DNA of 64,000 nucleotides from Ilex aquifolium (Eukaryota > Streptophyta > Magnoliopsida > Aquifoliales > Aquifoliaceae). A model generated the notes under the pieces. It was given only the letters and a program-made list of their open reading frames with translations. It was not told the DNA's origin and did no database searches. The DNA lies in the NCBI GenBank assembly GCA_951799425.1, contig OX637397.1, positions 20,155,064 to 20,219,063 of the forward strand, written 5' to 3'. Made by a program: the position numbers and the translations under genes. This document shows, piece by piece, positions 59,855 to 64,000 of the stretch; the first letter of the stretch is position 1; the number at the start of each line of letters is the position of its first letter.

Positions 59855-60665
59855 TATTTTTTTTAAATGTGTAAAGATTTGATTTAATTTTTTCATCTCT
59901 CTCACTCATTCTCTCCTTATTTCTTTATTCTCTTCATTTTTATCTCTCCTTATATCAATGTTACACAACACAATTACACTAATCAGTTACATCAATTAGT
60001 TACAATTACCCTATAATACACTAAACAGTTACTCATGTGTTCCAATAAACCAAACAGTTACACTAAACAATTATACGAAATTACAAACTAATCCAATTTA
60101 TCATTTTATTATTTACATAAATCAAAGAGTTACACCATTTAGTATCACGACATGGTTACACCAATTATATACACACCAAATTGGGTTTATCATTACACAA
60201 AAGACTTTACCATTATACTAAATTTGATATATATGATTGGTGTAACGATGTCGCGATACTAAATAGTGCAACTATTTAGTTTATGTAAACAACTGAATGA
60301 CAAATTGGGTTAGTGTTATAAATTTGTGTAATTGTTTGGTATAACTCTTTGGTTTATTAGAATGCATGAGTAACTATTTGGTGAATGATAAGATAATTGT
60401 AACTGATTGGTGTAACTGATTAGTGTAATTGTGTTGTTATAATGTTGATATAAATAGAGAGATAAAATAGGGAGAGATATAAATGGTTAGAGAAAATAGG
60501 GGGAGAGAGAGAAAATAAGAGAGAGATGAAAAAATAAATAAAATAAATTATCAATGATAGAGAAAATAATGGAGAGATGGGGAATGTAATGGGAAAAGAG
60601 AGAGAGATTGAGAGAAAATAAGGGAGAGATAGTGAGAGAGTCTAATGAAATCTTTACATATTTGA
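59855..60665. repeat. Large inverted repeat (foldback), arms about 300-430 bp
   Basis: Apex near 60195. Matching landmarks are ACACAATTACACTAATCAG (about 59970) with CTGATTAGTGTAATTGTGT (about 60415), CCAATAAACCAAA with TTTGGTTTATTAG, TTTAGTATCACGAC with GTCGCGATACTAAA, and AAATGTGTAAAGATTTGAT with AATGAAATCTTTACATATTT. The outer parts are CT-rich on the left and GA-rich on the right. GTTACAC-like words recur along both arms. No ORF is supported. Confidence 0.8.
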
Positions 60666-60881
60666 TTAAATATATAACTGTCAATCAAGAATGCATAATT
60701 TAAGGGAGAGTATTTAGGTAAAAAAGTTTTGATTTCATTTGAATTTTGTATCTAAACACAATATGCTTTATTAAAATTGAACTTAATAGAGTAAATAACT
60801 TATTCATACACTTTTCCTCAAATAAGTCTAAAAAATTGTACCTACAGCCAAAAAACTCAATTTAAATTTGAGTCAGGGTTA

Positions 60882-61879
60882 GGGCCTGTTTGATAATATC
60901 ACTTAAATTTTAAAATTGAATACTTTAAGCACTTAATAAATTAAACCCGTTTGATAACTTGAAACTCATACCACTTAATATTTTAAGCACTTATTAAACA
61001 TAGCCTAAAATTTTAAGTAGCAAGCCACCTAATATTGAAAATTTTAGTCATTAAGGATTTTATCAATTTCTCATAATTGACAAATATACTCTCACCACCA
61101 TTGTGTCATCACCACCACCACCACCACTATTGCACCACCGCCGCCACCACCACCACTACCATTGTGTCACCGTCACCACCGCTATCACCATTGTCGTCAC
61201 CACCACCATCGCTACCACCACTATTGCTATCACCACCTCCACCATCATCATCACCACCACCACCGTCACCACCATTGTGTCGCCGCCATCACTACTACCA
61301 TTATGTCACCACCATTGTGCCACCGCTACCATCACCACCACTGTCATCGCCACCACCATTATTATGCCATCGCCACTACCACTGTCATTACCATTGTCGC
61401 CACCACCACCACCACCATCGCCACTACTACCACCACCATTGTGCCACCGCTACCTCCACCACCACTATTGTGCCACCGCCACCACCACTACCACTGCCAT
61501 TGTCACCACCATCGCCATTGTCACCACCACCACCGTTGCTACCATTGTGTCGCCGCCATCATTACCATCACTGTTGCCACCACTACCATTGTACCACCAC
61601 CGCCACCTCCACCGACGCCACCACCACTACCACCACCATTGTTATGGTGGTGATAGGAATAAGGTAATTGCCGAAAGATGGTTAAAGAGAAGGGAAAAAT
61701 TAGAATAATAATATTTTTCAGACTTCAGCTCCTTATATTTGTCAAATAGTTTGATTAAATTTAATACTTAAATTTTAGTTGATAACAAACAGTCTGCGAA
61801 TTAAAAAATTCAACATTCAACACTTAAAATTCAGCATTTAGTTTTTAATGTTCAGCGTTCAATTTTATCAAACACCACC
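60882..61879. mobile_element. PIF/Harbinger-like MITE carrying a CCA-type repeat
   Basis: Ends GGGCCTGTTTGATAA and TTATCAAACACCACC are inverted matches at 12 of 15 positions. TTA flanks at 60879-60881 and 61880-61882. Subterminal repeats of CACTTAA/TTAAGTG type. The middle is replaced or expanded by about 550 bp of imperfect CCA/CCG/CAT repeat. It has no transposase. Confidence 0.7.
61094..61642 (+). repeat. Expanded imperfect (CCA)n array, about 550 bp
   Basis: CACCACCATTGTGTCACCGCC-like words repeat with period 3 and a looser higher-order period marked by CATTGTG. All three forward frames are almost stop-free (His/Thr/Pro/Ser-rich, 163-201 codons), as expected for such repeats. They are not genes. 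Confidence 0.9.
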
Positions 61880-61934
61880 TTAGAAATGCTCTTAAAAATA
61901 AAAATAACTAGTTAAAATATATTTTGTTTTATTA

Positions 61935-62605
61935 GAGCATTTCTTTTATACTTTTTATCTCCACTCAATTCTCTATTTTAAAGAGTTGACCCTTAAAAAT
62001 TAAGCTCCAATAGACTCTCTACTTAGGCTCTCTAAAATAAAGAGTTCATTTTATATCTCGACATTTGGAGAGTCAAATTCACACTGTACTCTTTTTTTTT
62101 TTTTAAAACAAAAAAAAAAGATGTATCTATCTTTTTGTCCAAATTATTTTGGATAAACACTCTTTACATCAAAGCGAATCTCCTCCCATGACTCCTATCA
62201 TCTTAGTATCAGAATGGGATTTTCGAAGAAGCAAATTATACAAAATCAAGCTTGGATATTAAAATAATTTTTTTTAAGTGTTTGTATCTGTTGATTCTCC
62301 ATCGTTACCATTCCAACAAGATGCAAGGAATATGGGAGATGGCTATAACAAGATAAAAGAGATATGGTAGGGGGTTGGAACAAGATCATAGGAAACGGTG
62401 GATAAATAAAATATTTAAAGTTTGGTAAAAGAATAAAATAAAAAAAAAGAGGGAAGTTAAATTTATTCTTAAAAACGACAAAGTATAAAATAATAAAATA
62501 GTAAAAATAAAGAGTCATATTAGAGTGGTATACAAAATTTCCCTCTTTATTTTAACTTTTGGATAAAGGTACTCTCTATTTTAAAGAGCACTATTGGAGA
62601 TGCTC
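61935..62605. mobile_element. Tourist-like MITE with TTA duplication
   Basis: TTA at 61932-61934 and 62606-62608. Ends GAGCATTTCTTTTA and GGAGATGCTC are inverted relatives, continuing with CTCTATTTTAAAGAG on both sides. Shares the GAGCAT terminus with the outer element at 57974. Confidence 0.6.
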
Positions 62606-62608
62606 TTA

Positions 62609-63725
62609 CACTATCTATTTGAAATAGCCACGTGTACTAGTTCATTCTAACAACGCTCTCATTTTTCAATTAACTAATTCAACTAACTTTAACTAACTTA
62701 ACTAAATTTAACTAACTATTAATAATTAAAATCTAAAATACTACGTAGCATGTCACATCATCGCCATATTGATGATCATATGATGACGTGTCAAACCACA
62801 TTATCAAATTTTCAAAAATTTAAAATTTGAATTTTTCAATGATCATATTTACAACGGTCATATTTTTTCAACAATTATATTTTTGGATATGTATAATATA
62901 TAATCTTCTCCCTCTCATTGTCATACACCTCAAATCTATTTATTGGAACTGCACTCTTCTTGTTTTTATGTTATGTCTCGTTATCCTGTAATCAAGATGA
63001 TTCTTAACGATTCTAACTCATGATGAAGCACAAAAGTGAGTTTATGCAAAATCAATCAAAGATGAAGTAAAGAGGGCTCAACACAAGCAAACACAAAGAT
63101 TAGGTGGTTTGGTTAGGGTGACCTACTCCACTAGGAATGACAATGGTGGCTGAAAATCTTATTACTTGAGAGGTGTAGTATATTGAGATGTGTGTGATGC
63201 CTCCCATGTGTACATGGGGCTTACAATTTATAGGGGAGTATAGTTTTCATGGTGCTCCAGAACGGGCTTTGATGGAGGATCTGCTTCCTTCCAAGCCTAG
63301 TAAGAATATAGTCAATCATCGCGGAAAGCCCTTATTAAGGCATCACCATTGTGATGGGAGTGGTTAGCTTCGTGATGTTGGCATAACGAACGAGATGGTT
63401 AAGGCTTGCAATGCGTTCCTTGATTTCCTTCCTAAGATGGAGATCTCACGTATATCACTAGTAAACTGAGTTTTCTAAGGCAATGGGCTTAGTCTTTGTT
63501 GGTCTGTATTTCTGAGATGGGCTTGGTCTGCAATTCTAGGCTTGGCTTGTTAACTCCGATGATGAATTGGAGATAGTAATGGTTTGTACTACGGAAATGA
63601 ACAAACTTAGTAGCGATAAAAGCTCTGGACTATGTCATGGTTCCATTCAAGGTCATTCAGTTATTTTTTGCAATTGATTTCAAGGACATGAGATACTTTA
63701 TCACGATTATTTTGCTGAATCGCTT
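62609..63725. other. Unassigned stretch, possible LTR fragment
   Basis: No frame recognised. On the - strand near 63220-63240 a TATAAATT box is followed by sequence resembling an LTR leader (GCCCCATGTACACATGGGAG, a short palindrome). Too little to name. Confidence 0.3.
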
Positions 63726-64000
63726 ATCTATCCCCTAAATTTATTTTGGATGAGGTTTCAAATGAATTGAGCCCTTTTACTTCGTAGTCTATCCATGGTG
63801 GAAGCTTATGATCCATATTTTGTCCAAAAAATAGATGTTGCTGGGATTACTGGCTTATCTTCCCTTCAAAAGATGACGGTCGCTATAAGGATTCTTGCTT
63901 ATGGAGTTACAACAGATACTATTGATGACTATGTGAGGATTGGTGAAAGCACCGTAATAGAAGGTTTAAAAAGATTTGTGAGGGTTATAGTAGTAATTTT
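63726..64000 (+). pseudogene. PIF/Harbinger transposase (HARBI1-like), N-terminal part, cut by the window edge
   Basis: The frame reads MVEAYDPYFVQKIDVAGI from 63795, then GLSSLQKMTVAIRILAYGV and IDDYVRIGESTVIEGLKRF. This is the conserved start of plant Harbinger-derived transposase/nuclease proteins. A TGA near 63767 replaces what is normally an arginine codon in the M-x-R/S-x-LFLRI motif upstream, so this copy is probably dead. The catalytic DDE part would lie beyond 64000. Similar domesticated host genes exist, but the stop argues against that here. Confidence 0.7.

Larger units (their letters stand above)
57974..61891. mobile_element. Outer Tourist-like element, expanded by nested insertions
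   Basis: GAGCATTTTCATC on the left and GAAATGCTC on the right are inverted. TTA flanks both sides (57971-57973 and 61892-61894). The innermost right part GAAATGCTC is reached only after excising the PIF element at 60882-61879. Subterminal GGTACAAAAATTTAGACTTATTT at about 58317 is matched inverted near 60825 (AAATAAGTCTAAAAAATTGTACC). The original unit would be roughly 550-900 bp. Confidence 0.5.

Noticed and set aside
61077-61708. Three overlapping 163-201-residue Pro/His/Thr-rich ORFs
   Set aside because: They come from a period-3 repeat that is open in all frames; no other coding sign is present.
1-64000. CRISPR array
   Set aside because: The tandem repeats found here are satellites, microsatellites or element termini with no unique spacers of constant length, and the DNA is plant nuclear.

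Overview
The window is plant nuclear DNA, most likely from a eudicot. It is AT-rich, and spliced genes with GT/AG introns sit among plant-type transposable elements: Ty1/copia and Ty3/gypsy remnants, LINEs, an Au-like SINE, TRIMs, hAT- and PIF/Harbinger-like MITEs. Nothing points to bacterial, organellar or viral DNA. I cannot name the species.

Two protein genes can be rebuilt exon by exon, and they are convergent. (1) On the + strand, five coding exons between 14308 and 29546 encode a 1000-residue NIN-like protein (RWP-RK plus PB1 transcription factor) of the NLP8/NLP9 type. Its leader carries three short upstream ORFs and a triplicated repeat. A 10.46-kb third intron separates the sensor half from the DNA-binding half and holds a PIF/Harbinger element, a TRIM, a LINE fragment and a reversed copia element. 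(2) On the - strand, six coding exons between 56411 and 32084 encode a 684-residue protein whose function I do not recognise. The six exon phases agree and give one uninterrupted frame. Its introns (up to 7.6 kb) hold six MITEs with visible 8-bp target duplications, a second TRIM of the same family as the one in the NLP gene, a LINE with an Au-like SINE inside it, and a diverged tandem duplication. The two stop codons are about 2.5 kb apart.

Layout. 1-2221: long gypsy-type LTR cut by the window edge, inserted in a copia remnant (2222-about 5345). 5.9-6.8 kb: decayed gypsy integrase. 7.6-13.0 kb: MITEs, a Helitron-like end, tandem repeats, a 253-bp-armed inverted repeat followed by a direct repeat of its own spacer, a SINE-like unit, and a snRNA-type USE/TATA motif pair. 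13.1-30 kb: NLP gene. 30-31.5 kb: intergenic. 31.5-57.6 kb: unknown gene and probable promoter. 57.97-62.6 kb: nest of PIF/Tourist-like elements holding a Helitron-like end, a large foldback and an expanded CCA-type repeat. 63.7-64.0 kb: start of a decayed Harbinger transposase gene running off the edge.

I see no new multi-gene system. The points most worth following are the unknown 684-residue protein, the paired TRIMs (one split by a MITE), the inverted-repeat/direct-repeat structure at 10.3-11.2 kb, and the nested PIF cluster with its HARBI-like neighbour. Splice sites, element borders and target duplications were read by eye and were not aligned to any database.
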